From Spisula solida (lineage: Eukaryota; Mollusca; Bivalvia; Venerida; Mactridae), in assembly GCA_947247005.1 (NCBI GenBank), contig OX365951.1, positions 35,174,899 through 35,238,898 of the forward strand: a stretch of DNA of 64,000 nucleotides, given 5' to 3'. Numbering within the stretch: position 1 is the first letter of the stretch; each line of letters opens with the position of its first letter. The notes under the pieces were generated by a model. The model had not been told where the DNA came from. It ran no database searches and saw only the letters and a program-made list of their open reading frames with translations. A program made the translations under genes and the position numbers. Below, in pieces: positions 12,201 through 21,132 of the stretch.

Positions 12201-15200
12201 AAGTCACACTGTTGATTAGCGTTTCTTAAAAAATCTTCGAATCTGAATTCATTTAACTAAATACAGTAAGCGTGTATGGTATTATAAACTTTTTAATTTG
12301 TATTTTCGATCGCATGTAGTAGTTTCATGTATTTTTCATCAAGTATCATCTATGACAATATATATATACCAGGTATGCATGTTAATACTTTTACAGTGTA
12401 ACGGAAACCCTTGTGGACTACAATACCGAACTGTGGAGTGTAAGGACAGTAGTATAGGATGTGAGAACAATAAAGTTCCTATATCAGAGAAAGCATGTGC
12501 TGATATACCCTGTGGTGAATGGGAAACTACAGAATGGACAAATGTATGTAGACTTTGTTTTTGTCTTTCTATCATGTTTAAAGTTGCTATCGGGTCAAGC
12601 TTCTCTAAATCATTGTATCCAAAATAAATGCACAAACCATAAGTAAAGTATCATATTTGACGATTGTCAGCCAATATAATTCTAATTTCCTCTGTATAAC
12701 TCCGATTCCTGAGGATTTTAAACCAACGTCCCGGTTACGATTTCATATTGGCCGACATTGTCGTCAATCGTCTTCCACTTAAGAACTGGCGCTAGCGATA
12801 AGAACTGGCCCAATAACTCAAAAAACAAATACAAAAAGTTTTTATGCTTTGAAATTATAAATAATAGTACAATTATTGGAATGATAAAACATAAAGATAT
12901 CATGTATGATTTTAAAGCATAAACACTTCATATTTATGTTTAGTTTTTGAGTTATGGGGCCAATTCCTAATGCTAGCGCCAGTTCTTAAGAACTGGCTTT
13001 AAGATACCGGAAATTTCCGGATCGGTTTAGGGCACAATTTAAATATTTTATGACCCACGGAGTCATAAAATAAATTCGATTTTTATATTAATTGTTTTTT
13101 AACAATGCCATCACTTCTGGATGAAAGCATAGCGTCAACGGTCAAATAGTAATGCACTTTGATAAATGCAAATATAGTTTTTGGCCTACTTTATGGTGAT
13201 TTTTAACACTAATGCATCTTTAACTGGCACCTTGTTCAACAATTGTTCAGTCATATCCAGTGGTTAGTTAATCTAATCTGTTTTTTTGGAATTATATATC
13301 AACCGATACTATATTTGTAACTCACTTTTAGCGTATACGTCCGAATGATGTACCGACTTGTTGTGTTAGGTTATCTCCAGCGTATGCGAGCCTATGTCCG
13401 CCGTCCTGGATAAACTATCATACGTTCCACATACGTCGCTACTATATATTATAGTATGACCAGACCATAACACAAAGGACGGGAAAATGGTTGGTATATA
13501 TAAGAGTAGAGAGAGAAAGAGATGCCACATTGGCCAAGTCATGTAACCTAGCTACCGATAAAATTCTTCATACCTCTATATTACTGTTGTTATACTGGTA
13601 TTGTCAATGGCAACTGAATTAACACTCATTGAAAATACATGTAGTTTGATAACATGTTTTTGATCGGTATTTAGATTGGATATTTGTAATAAGTATGGTT
13701 TCAGATGTTTATCATACATTACCACCATGTTTTCCATATTTCAGTGCACTAGACCATGTGGTGATGGTATACAGTACAGAAAAGTAACATGTATCGGTTC
13801 AGAGTACTGTGATACCAAAACTAAACCAACTATACAACAGAACTGCAACACATTCCCATGCCCAAATACACAAGCGAAAACAACAACCGATCCTGCTAAA
13901 TCAACAACACCGACCATAAAATTGGAAGGGGATCAAAGTAATGAAGATACGAGAGTGGATACACACAATATTGAGTCAAGTACAATCAAACCAATAGAGA
14001 CAAAGCTAGAAAATGAGTATATTGACAAAACACATGCAAATGAATCCGAATCCAGTAAAACTGCTGCAGATAATGTTGAAATATTTGACGAAAAGAACAA
14101 TGAAATGCTACCAGTGAAGGGCACAGAACCCAACAAGGAAGAACATGATCATGTTTCTAGTGAAAATGCAGAAAAGAATGAGCTTGATATTCCCGCTTTA
14201 CAAGTAGTAACAGTAACAAATAAACCACATCATAAGCACAGACATCATCACGGAGATTTACATGTTCATAAACAAGCAAAATACGAAAATCTTGATACAA
14301 CTATTAAGGACATGCCAGATTCACTGGAAGCTTCTAAGAAGATGCAAGAATCACAAACAAGCAAATCAGATAATGCAAGAGACAAACCAGACGAGCTGGA
14401 TACTACTAGCAATAAGGCTGTACCGTTCAATACATACCCGTTGCCCGACCTTCCATCCAAACAAAATCTACCTGATCTATCCGATCTGCCTTCGCTGCCA
14501 AAAATGGGTAAACTCCCCCCTCTACCAGATTTTAAGGAACTGCCACCACTGAATTCAAAGGAATTACATAAGCTGTCAGACCTTCATGACTTACCACCAC
14601 TACCGGATATAGGAGACTCACCTGTATTACCAAATACTCCCTTTTCTTCAAAACACAAAGTAGAAGATACGTTAACTTTACCAAATATAAACAGTGAGCA
14701 GGATAAATCTTTAAATGATCCAATGCCTGATAAATTAGATCAGAAAGAAATATCTGAAGATACAAAGGAACATATACCCGACACTAAAAGTAAAATACCA
14801 GAAGAGATTACATCCACTAAGCCAGTAACTAAGGGGTATTCAACTAATCTACCTCCAACAGATGATACTCAGAAAGCAGAAACAAATGACAAACAATATA
14901 AAAAATTCAATGTTGATAAAAACGAAGACTTGACAGATATAGATAGAATGTCAATGAGCGGCTTTAAACCTGACATGGATATGATAAATAATTTAACACT
15001 GAATGAGAAAGACAGTGTTGATTCAATGTTTAGATTGAAAAGTGACGATGATGGTCATGACTATAAGTGGAAACCACTGGATTGGTCAGACGTAAGTCTT
15101 TTGTTCTTTGTATGGTCATTATAAGACAATACATAAAGTTTATATGCATATAACTGGATTGATTGTCTCATTGCACTCCGCAGAATTGTTTTAATTGTAA

Positions 15201-17526
15201 ACTGATGCATTGGTCTCGGGCTATTTTATAAGTTATCACCTCGAGATAGTTAAAGTTATATATCATGAACATATAACTCTGTTACACTTGTCATAATTGA
15301 CATTTTACTTATTATGCAATCAATTTGATACCTTAATAACACACACGTTCAAATCAAGTTATGTCAAAAAGAAAACTCTACAGAAAAGTTACACTTATTT
15401 GACATCTTCAATTTTTTTGAAAATCAAGTAGATTTAAGGAACCGTTTTTAAGAACATCGTGATGACTAGTCTAATTAAGGTAACTTTACTACATGTATTC
15501 AATCATGGTTTCAGTGTTCCAGAAAGTGCGGCGGTGGTGTTAGAACGCGGGTCGTAGAATGTTTGGACATGGATACAGATTCGCCGGTACTACAAGACTT
15601 GTGTGATATCAACACTAAACCGACTGCAATAGAAGATTGTAATCAAAATAAATGTGCCACGTGGTTAACATCACCATGGGGTGAGGTGAGTAAGCATAAT
15701 GTTAGTTTGGATACAAAGGAATGTAATTGATGTGAACTAGAAGATAGCATCGCCCAAACATGACGCATTAAAGAGAGAGAAAATGGGACAAGGTGAACCG
15801 AAATGTACGTAAGCCTGGATTATTAGTTGCAACATGTTTCAAATTGCTTTCTGTATTGTCCATTTACATTAGTTATGGCAGAAGGGTCAAATAAGGTATT
15901 ACGTGCATATATAGGTACCATGTAGTCACATATGAGCGTTAAACCATTGCTTTTATCAAACCATCTAATCAGATGAGTGAGTGAGTGAGAACTTGTACTA
16001 AGTGCATATGTAAAGGTCGCATATCTGCATATTTCTGCTTATACATTTGTAAGTATAAATCGGAAGATCGTTATAAAGATGGATGCCATTGCTACATTCC
16101 GACTATATTGTGTATGTTTTTCATGATAGTGTTCAGCTCCTTGTGGTCACAGTGTGAGGCATCGTCTAGTTGCCTGCCAACAGAACGGAATGTGTGATAA
16201 TAAAGCAGAACCTGCCAGTGAAGAAATGTGTGATGTTCCTAAATGTGTTAAATGGGTATCTGGACAATGGAGCAAGGTAATACGCGTTACATACATCGAT
16301 TGTGTGCGTTTGGTTGATACTTATATACATACATGATAAAAGGTAACAACAAATCCGACAGGGAAGGCAGCATTCAACAGAAACAGTAATGCAAACATAT
16401 GGATTATATGTAACAAGTCCACCTTACAATAACCAATATGAAATATGAACAATACGTTATATAACTCTGCAGCTCTATGTTAGTCTTAATTGTTTGTAAG
16501 CAAAAAGATAAAAACACATTAAAGTCACATTGAAAGCAACACAATAATAACTTGCTTATTGATTGCACTACGCTAGTATTTTTGAAGATTTAATTTAGCA
16601 GTTCACAGTTCGTCATAAAGCGATATACACTTTGTTTCAATGTGCTTTCTTACTGTCATGCACTGCAATCCGTATTTTGTCACTTAAACATTTATATGGA
16701 TGCATTGTGGATCAGAGTATGTTCGTCACTTCTTTATGTAACTCTGTGATTGCCACTTCACGCCTTCATTTCCTTAATTACTCCTGGTAGTTTTCTAATT
16801 GGTTGGCCGTTCTGGTTTATGTTATTCACTTTGATGTAACTATTGTAACCATTCCTTTAGTATATTGTTGTACATGTAATATACTTATTTTATAGTGTAA
16901 CAAGAAGTGTGGTGGCGGTGAACAGCTACGTCTGGTACAATGTATAGATGTATCCACACAGTTACGTTCGCAAGGCTGTGAATATTCGGAGAAACCAGAC
17001 GAAAGGCAACAATGTAATATAGATCCGTGTAAAGATAACAATGCAGGTAGGTTTGACATCAAGTTTATAACATGCACTTCTGCAGTGCTCAAATAAATAT
17101 TATTCACGTCATCTCTGATTGCTTTATCTAACGATTGAAACATAAACTTATTGCAGCGACACAAGTAAACTCTAATCCATGAATTCAAAAAACACTAAAC
17201 ACTTTTTCTGACACCATTACGTAATGTAAACAATAGAAATGAAATAACAATGCAAAATTATACATTTGTATCAACATGATATCTAGGCTGTTGACTATCT
17301 TTGTATATGCCTTTAAATATTTTGTATTTCATTAAATGTTTGTTTCGTTTCAGCTTTGTCATTGAGATGTGAATATAACGAGATGTCATCGAGATTATGT
17401 AGAGCTCTTAAAAAGATGGGACAGTGTTCAAATAGATTTGTGGCATTAAAATGTTGTAAGACATGTAGTGCGGAGGCTCATCAGCGAGCTAACAAAAACA
17501 GACCAAGAACCCATGCTCTCAGATAA
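3172..17526 (+). CDS. ADAMTS7/12-like: ADAMTS7/ADAMTS12-type metalloprotease, 3' part (14 exons, C-terminal 1070 aa)
   Basis: Secreted extracellular-matrix protease of the ADAMTS family; known ADAMTS7 and ADAMTS12 cleave matrix proteins such as COMP. Exons: 3172-3274, 5033-5160, 7714-7834, 8474-8572, 9098-9240, 9623-9758, 11089-11215, 11607-11826, 12397-12543, 13745-15091, 15515-15685, 16130-16276, 16896-17046, 17354-17526. All junctions are GT-AG and keep frame, giving 3213 nt to TAA. Order: cysteine-rich domain (residues 1 to about 105, with DGTPC and GCD...EDRCGVC), spacer (to about 228, with LNGNW and SNPGVKFEY), four TSRs, a 400-residue linker, three TSRs, and a six-cysteine PLAC domain. 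CPARWW at the second TSR and the spacer wording match ADAMTS7/12 better than papilin or other ADAMTSL proteins. The catalytic exons lie 5' of the window, so whether this is an active protease cannot be seen. The linker position differs from vertebrates. Confidence 0.94.
3275..5032 (+). other. ADAMTS intron with one dispersed repeat
   Basis: No coding exon seen. The 124-codon open frame at 3731-4105 has no methionine start, splice logic or recognisable domain. The 3' end carries the molluscan repeat listed separately at 4748-4985. Confidence 0.6.
4748..4985 (+). repeat. Molluscan dispersed repeat (gtagatgaccc...gccatgggggcata type)
   Basis: Begins tgtcccccatctttgatgag and ends gccatgggggcata. 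An inverted, diverged copy lies at 46112-46340, sharing gatgaccc, aaggttactgtgacctt and the end motif. I recognise this as a very common bivalve/mollusc interspersed repeat; its class is not clear. Confidence 0.7.
5033..5160 (+). CDS. ADAMTS exon b: cysteine-rich domain
   Basis: Acceptor gtacttcag, donor gtaaga. Phase 1 in, 0 out. Encodes CQLHCKP...VTDGTPCTPG...CLSGRCR, the core of the ADAMTS cysteine-rich domain. Confidence 0.94.
6465..6545 (+). repeat. tRNA-like SINE head
   Basis: A-box-like tagctgagtggttta at about 6470 and B-box-like gagttcgaaac at 6526-6536, spaced as in a tRNA promoter. The arms do not fold into a clean cloverleaf, so this is probably a decayed SINE head, not a working tRNA. 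Confidence 0.4.
7050..7120 (-). repeat. tRNA-like SINE head, opposite strand
   Basis: Read on the - strand: A-box-like tagctcagagggta, then B-box-like gttcaaccc. It faces the tRNA-like segment at 6465-6545 within the same inverted-repeat element. Confidence 0.35.
7714..7834 (+). CDS. ADAMTS exon c: end of cysteine-rich domain, start of spacer
   Basis: Acceptor ttatttcag, donor gtaagc. Phase 0 in, 1 out. Encodes LVGCDYVIDS..EDRCGVCHGDGTTC, the diagnostic end of the ADAMTS cysteine-rich domain. Confidence 0.95.
7835..9097 (+). other. Two ADAMTS introns, nothing else recognised
   Basis: Intron sequence on both sides of the exon at 8474-8572. No repeat boundary or additional exon seen. Confidence 0.5.
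8474..8572 (+). CDS. ADAMTS exon d: spacer domain
   Basis: Acceptor ctgttttag, donor gtgagt. Phase 1 in, 1 out. Encodes GYVEATIIPKGARNIRVEE..ASNFLAL, the typical ADAMTS spacer opening. Confidence 0.95.
9098..9240 (+). CDS. ADAMTS exon e: spacer domain
   Basis: Acceptor acaacag, donor gtaaac. Phase 1 in, 0 out. Encodes KYILNGNWFIQWSGDY, then AGTTVQY and SGPLKEPL, all spacer signatures. Confidence 0.95.
9623..9758 (+). CDS. ADAMTS exon f: spacer end and start of TSR2
   Basis: Acceptor tattacag, donor gtatgt. Phase 0 in, 1 out. Encodes LLLQSSNPGVKFEYTVP, then FQWSYQPWTHCTASCGGG, which opens a thrombospondin repeat. Confidence 0.95.
9759..11088 (+). other. ADAMTS intron ending in a MITE copy
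   Basis: No exon seen. A diverged copy of the MITE listed at 10744-11062 fills the last 340 bases and ends only 26 bases before the next exon. Confidence 0.55.
10744..11062. mobile_element. MITE family A, copy 1 (diverged)
   Basis: Starts caggcttagaatggggaggtc and ends gaccttctcattctaagccag, a TIR pair. Shares the inner segments cttatggaaaaac, cttcagtttggtcaa and ctcataagaagcgcc with copies 3 and 4. Non-coding. Confidence 0.65.
11089..11215 (+). CDS. ADAMTS exon g: TSR2
   Basis: Acceptor atttgcag, donor gtaata. Phase 1 in, 2 out. Encodes the rest of TSR2 up to VCNEHLCPAR. Confidence 0.93.
11607..11826 (+). CDS. ADAMTS exon h: TSR3 and start of TSR4
   Basis: Acceptor aacacag, donor gtaagt. 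Phase 2 in, 0 out. Encodes WWTGPWQHCSVTCGPNG, then VRSLGEDEQIAL (close to the ADAMTS7/12 third TSR), then WVVGEWSS, the start of TSR4. Confidence 0.95.
11827..12396 (+). other. ADAMTS intron, nothing recognised
   Basis: AT-rich intron sequence without visible repeats or exons. Confidence 0.5.
12397..12543 (+). CDS. ADAMTS exon i: TSR4 and start of TSR5
   Basis: Acceptor ttttacag, donor gtatgt. Phase 0 in, 0 out. Encodes CNGNPCGLQYRTVEC, then WETTEWTN, the start of TSR5. Confidence 0.93.
12544..13744 (+). other. ADAMTS intron carrying one palindromic MITE
   Basis: No coding exon. The MITE at 12778-12990 is listed separately; the remainder shows nothing recognisable. Confidence 0.5.
12778..12990. 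mobile_element. Palindromic MITE, 213 bp, long inverted repeats
   Basis: Starts cttaagaactggcgctagc and ends with its exact reverse complement. The arms continue for about 75 bases with mismatches (caaaaactcaaac-like segments and a tttatgcttt / aaagcataaa pair), leaving a short centre. Non-coding foldback MITE. Confidence 0.75.
13745..15091 (+). CDS. ADAMTS exon j: TSR5, long linker, start of TSR6
   Basis: Acceptor atatttcag, donor gtaagt. 1347 nt (449 codons), phase 0 in and out. Opens with CTRPCGDGIQYRKVTC, completing TSR5, then about 400 residues rich in Asp, Glu, Lys, Pro, Ser and Thr, with no cysteine noticed beyond TSR5, a His cluster (HHKHRHHHGDLHVHK), and a run of Leu-Pro-Asp motifs (LPDLP, LPPLPD) at about 14440-14640. 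Ends with WKPLDWSD, the start of TSR6. Probably a disordered, mucin-like spacer. Confidence 0.93.
15515..15685 (+). CDS. ADAMTS exon k: TSR6 and start of TSR7
   Basis: Acceptor ggtttcag, donor gtgagt. Phase 0 in, 0 out. Encodes CSRKCGGGVRTRVVEC to WLTSPWGE. The donor at 15686 is chosen over 15681 because it keeps the W..C spacing with the next exon. Confidence 0.93.
16130..16276 (+). CDS. ADAMTS exon l: TSR7 and start of TSR8
   Basis: Acceptor catgatag, donor gtaata. Phase 0 in, 0 out. Encodes CSAPCGHSVRHRLVAC to WVSGQWSK. A second AG seven bases downstream would lose the first conserved cysteine, so 16130 is preferred. Confidence 0.9.
16896..17046 (+). CDS. ADAMTS exon m: TSR8
   Basis: Acceptor attttatag, donor gtaggt. 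Phase 0 in, 1 out. Encodes CNKKCGGGEQLRLVQC to CNIDPC, the last thrombospondin repeat. Confidence 0.93.
17354..17526 (+). CDS. ADAMTS exon n: PLAC domain and stop
   Basis: Acceptor gtttcag; TAA at 17524-17526. Encodes the six-cysteine PLAC pattern C-X-C-X-C-X-CC-X-C (ending KCCKTC), then a short basic tail rich in Arg, Asn and His. Confidence 0.95.
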
Positions 17527-17858
17527 CTGTTGCATAAACTCTAATCTGCCAGTATTACATGATATTGCTGATCATTCTGATATAATGGTTTAATAAGGAA
17601 GTCGTGTTTAAACACATTCACCTGTTTTGGAGCGACAACAGTGTAAATGCGTGGACATAGTTCTCGAAATGTTGGTGATTTTGCTATATAAATGTATGTT
17701 CCAATTACGTGCCAGTATAAGACTTTCCTCAAACCCATGGACACTTTTCAAATGACTAGAATTTGAAAGTATTGTATAGTTATTCACTCGTGTTCTTATG
17801 TCACACATACAGTGGTATACATAATTAATGTTTGCCGTGGGCTGGAGGCCTATATAGC

Positions 17859-17864
17859 AATAAA
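17859..17864 (+). promoter_or_regulatory. Candidate poly(A) signal of the ADAMTS gene
   Basis: AATAAA lies about 330 bases after the stop. Another AATAAA occurs near 18030. Either could end the 3' UTR; the choice cannot be made from sequence alone. Confidence 0.3.
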
Positions 17865-19300
17865 AGTTATCATTTGCATTACAACAGTTCGCCATATTCC
17901 CGCTTATAAATAATTATAATAGCTTAACATCAACTGCAACCAAAACATAAACATTTATCATACAAATAGTGTTTCTTTGGGATGATTTTCCTTTAAACAA
18001 ACATGTACTGAATTAGGCTATAAATTCCAATAAACGTATACACACAAAAAAGTCATGTAGTACTAGTGTGTACAGGATAATAAGAAAGGCGGGACAATTT
18101 AGTACATTCTACAGAGGTTGATTATGCAGATGTGCACGGTGTATCAATAATGTTTTAGTACAATACTGACCATATATGTTTTCTGTCGTAATTTGTAAAA
18201 CCAATGTTGCAACAGTTGACCAAACCGATTCATGTTTGTAAACATCACATTATCATGGGCGCAGTATACGTGTATGATCCAATTAAATGGTGATTAGCAT
18301 CAAACATACACAGAATTATTAATAACCAAATTAATAGTTTGGAATTGTTCTCGTTCATTAGAGTAATTCTTTACCTGAACCGGTTGGTCTGGGAACTTTA
18401 CCTACCCATGATGTATGAGGATGATTTTGTTTAGCAGAGGATTGAATTATGTTACATACGATATAAAGGTGTAAATGTTAAGTGTGATATTTTATGTTAA
18501 CGTATATTTACTGCGGGGCAACTAACCTTTGACAGTCATAAACAGACTGTGTCGTAGTGATAATGTAACTACGTGATTGAAATATGTATTGTAGTGTGTA
18601 CGATTTGCGTCGCGTGTTCGGGAAATTTGTGTATTAATATGTAAATCAGGCTTAAAGTTGCTCCCTCACGTATTGGTGTTTTGCAAAATAAAATAGATTA
18701 TAACTGTCAACTATTCGCGTAATTTTGGTATCGTTGCCTGTATGTCCCGTGAGCAACCACAATGAGTAGTTATTAAATATTTATAAATTGTAGTTTGTTG
18801 ATATTACAGTTCGATCACGTGTGAATTACAGAATTCACATAGCATGTTGGAGTGAAACTGCGCTATTTTTAAAAGAAAAATATACTTAGTGCCCGATATC
18901 GAGAGTGGTTTAATTGCTTATTTGCACCAAATATTTCATAAAGCAGCCGTCAGTGGCTTTCTATTACAACAATACTTAATTCAGTTTGGCAAATTACGAT
19001 ATACAAAAGATAGATGTAGCCCAATCAGTGAGGCAGCACCTTAAACATACTTACATTGTGACGAATCAACGAGGTTTACAAGTTGTCTATGAAATGAGCT
19101 GCTATGATTTTTGTCTTTACATATTTCTAGTTAATTGGGAGCATTTCTTATTTACAGTTAGCGAATAAAAGACAGATGTACGATCTGGTTGCGACCCTGT
19201 GTCTTAATTTATAGAATACACCTTCCGATATCGGTGTAATCGATGGTCAAAGTTTGACACGAAAGTAGAAAACGGCGTATATTATCTTGTTCACATATAC

Positions 19301-19482
19301 AACCAGCAAGAGCAACTGTCTTTTATGCACTGAGAGAAATTTGAAAGAAACTTCATTAAAAACAGTGATTCGCAAACAACCTTGTTTAGGTAACCAGCAA
19401 GAGCAACTGTCTTTTATGCACTGAGAGAAATTTGAAAGAAACTTCATTAAAAACAGTGATTCGCAAACAACCTTGTTTAGGT
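19301..19482. repeat. Exact tandem duplication, 2 x 91 bp
   Basis: Copies 19301-19391 and 19392-19482 are identical base for base, each starting aaccagcaagagcaactg and ending ccttgtttaggt. Identity implies a very recent event or an assembly duplication. Confidence 0.95.
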
Positions 19483-20291
19483 CACGTGACTCGCCACGCT
19501 TATTAATATTCACTATAGACTATGGTTTATCATTCTGTATAGAACACGTTTACTTCAACATAGTTAAAACCAAATGTCCTCCGTAATTATTATTGCTACA
19601 TGTATAAATTTACCAAAGATATTTTGCACAAATTATTTCCATTGTTATATATAATATTGTTACACCCCTGAAGAGCCTGTAAGGCTAAATGCATTGGGTT
19701 TTTAATTAAATAATGGAGTCTTAATTACTAATTACGTCATTTTCATTTTTGATATATACGTTTTTGGGACAGACATCATTCCTTTCGTCGTCATCTGTTA
19801 TAATATGTTTAATTAGGATCAGGTTTGATATATCCAAACAATATATGAGAATAATTGTTCAGATCTTGTTCAGATACGCTAGAGAAGATGGTGCATTTCC
19901 ATAAGGATAATGCGTCCATTGACAGCCAAATAGACTTCAATAGAAGAATTATTTCTCAGTTTTGGATGAAATTTATTCACGTATATCATATATATTTAGG
20001 ATTCACAGTTTATATTACATTTGAGTTAATAACCTGCTTAAGTTATTCATCGCTTCGATTATTATATATGAGATTTATTTTGTACTGAAGACTTGTTTTT
20101 GTGAATTGTATTTTTCCGTTTCATAAATCGCCATTTTTGTATACTTTATGCCAAGTGTTGTTTTTAACGATGTATTTATTGAGAAATGTCATATATAAAT
20201 ATAAACGAATGTATGTTTTTTTATTTTGGTATAAATGTATAAACATTCTCAAGGTGACAATAAAGAGGCACAATATTCATATTAGATAATG

Positions 20292-20430
20292 CCAAGTCAG
20301 ACAGGGTAGGCAGCGCTCAACTTAACCAGCCGAGCACAGAAAACATTAAAAACATACAAGGCACAATGCCCAACTGAACTAACCGAATACAGAAAACAGC
20401 AAACGCATACATGGCACAAGAGCCGCGAAG
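20292..20430. repeat. Dispersed repeat with internal duplication
   Basis: Contains ctcaacttaaccagccgag, acagaaaacattaaaaac and ggcacaatgcccaactga, followed by a second weaker round of acagaaaac and acatggcaca. A close copy lies at 29107-29230, with fragments near 16353, 28530-28600 and 38424. Confidence 0.7.
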
Positions 20431-20760
20431 CCATTGGCAGATCCATCATGATCTATTGAATGGCGAGTTCCTACAGAGGTTGGACATTCATTATATACTT
20501 AGAAAACATCCTTTTGAAATAACTGAAGCACATGGCACCTAAATGATACTACAACTTTAAGACTTCTATACAATATTGTTGACACATCTAACTTGTACTC
20601 ATTCAAAGTTTGCATTCGTACACTTCGGCAGTTAGTCACATTATAACTTTAAACAACACCGATACCACAGAACGTGAATCACATTTTGCTGTTACCATTA
20701 AAGAACTTTGACATATGTCACCAGGAATGGGGCAACGCGGTTTTATTTACCTCGTTGTAA

Positions 20761-21132
20761 TTATATCTTGTCTTCTGTCGTTGCTGTTATCACTAGCATA
20801 ACGAGCCCTGTTCCAACATGACACGAGAGAAATAATATCAGGAATATCCTGTCTAAAACTTGAGCAAGCCGCCTCCACTCTTCTTTCGAATCTTCAAGTG
20901 CCGACATAGCATCAAAGGTTTCGTGAATGTTGTCAAGAGTTTCGGTTTGTTGTTTTAAGATACGGACCATCTCATTGAGTGATGTTTTGTTAAACTCTGA
21001 TAAGTTCTGGGCAATCGGATTGCCATCATTGGAATCAATGATTGTTGTGTTGATGTTGTTTTCATCGTAAGGCATTTCATCTATCAGGTGATGGGTAAAA
21101 CCCCTGTTTACACGGATTTCCTTGGCATGAAC
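20761..21132 (-). CDS. nAChR last exon: cytoplasmic loop, M4, stop
   Basis: Acceptor on - is atctttag, phase 0. Encodes [12 protein letters not shown], then an amphipathic helix, [14 protein letters not shown], a hydrophobic M4, and TAA at 20763-20761. An AATAAA on - lies just below the stop, at 20747-20742. Confidence 0.93.
   Translation of the reverse strand, partial: VHAKEIRVNRGFTHHLIDEMPYDENNINTTIIDSNDGNPIAQNLSEFNKTSLNEMVRILKQQTETLDNIHETFDAMSALEDSKEEWRRLAQVLDRIFLILFLSCHVGTGLVMLVITATTEDKI

Larger units (their letters stand above)
15092..17353 (+). other. Four ADAMTS introns, little recognised
   Basis: Introns 15092-15514, 15686-16129, 16277-16895 and 17047-17353. A short stretch near 16353-16395 (gacagggaaggcagcattca, then aacagaaacag) resembles the dispersed repeat at 20292 and 29107. 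Nothing else is supportable. Confidence 0.45.
17865..20760. other. Intergenic region between two convergent genes
   Basis: Separates the ends of the ADAMTS (+) and receptor (-) genes. It holds the exact 91-bp tandem duplication at 19301-19482 and a dispersed repeat at 20292-20430. No exon is supported. Confidence 0.55.

Noticed and set aside
12339..12635. 98-codon antisense open frame over an ADAMTS exon
   Set aside because: It is the shadow of a TSR-coding exon whose sense frame shows the domain and splice sites.
13933..14765. Several antisense and alternative-frame open stretches over the linker exon
   Set aside because: They result from the low stop density of the long coding exon; no domain in those frames.
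3172..17526. Papilin or ADAMTS-like (ADAMTSL) identity
   Set aside because: No Kunitz or Ig domains; the spacer and TSR3 wording and the split TSR array with linker and PLAC fit ADAMTS7/12 better. The absent protease domain would lie upstream of the window.
19247..19513. 88-codon - strand open frame
   Set aside because: It runs through the 91-bp tandem duplication; each copy is read in a different frame, so no conserved protein is encoded.
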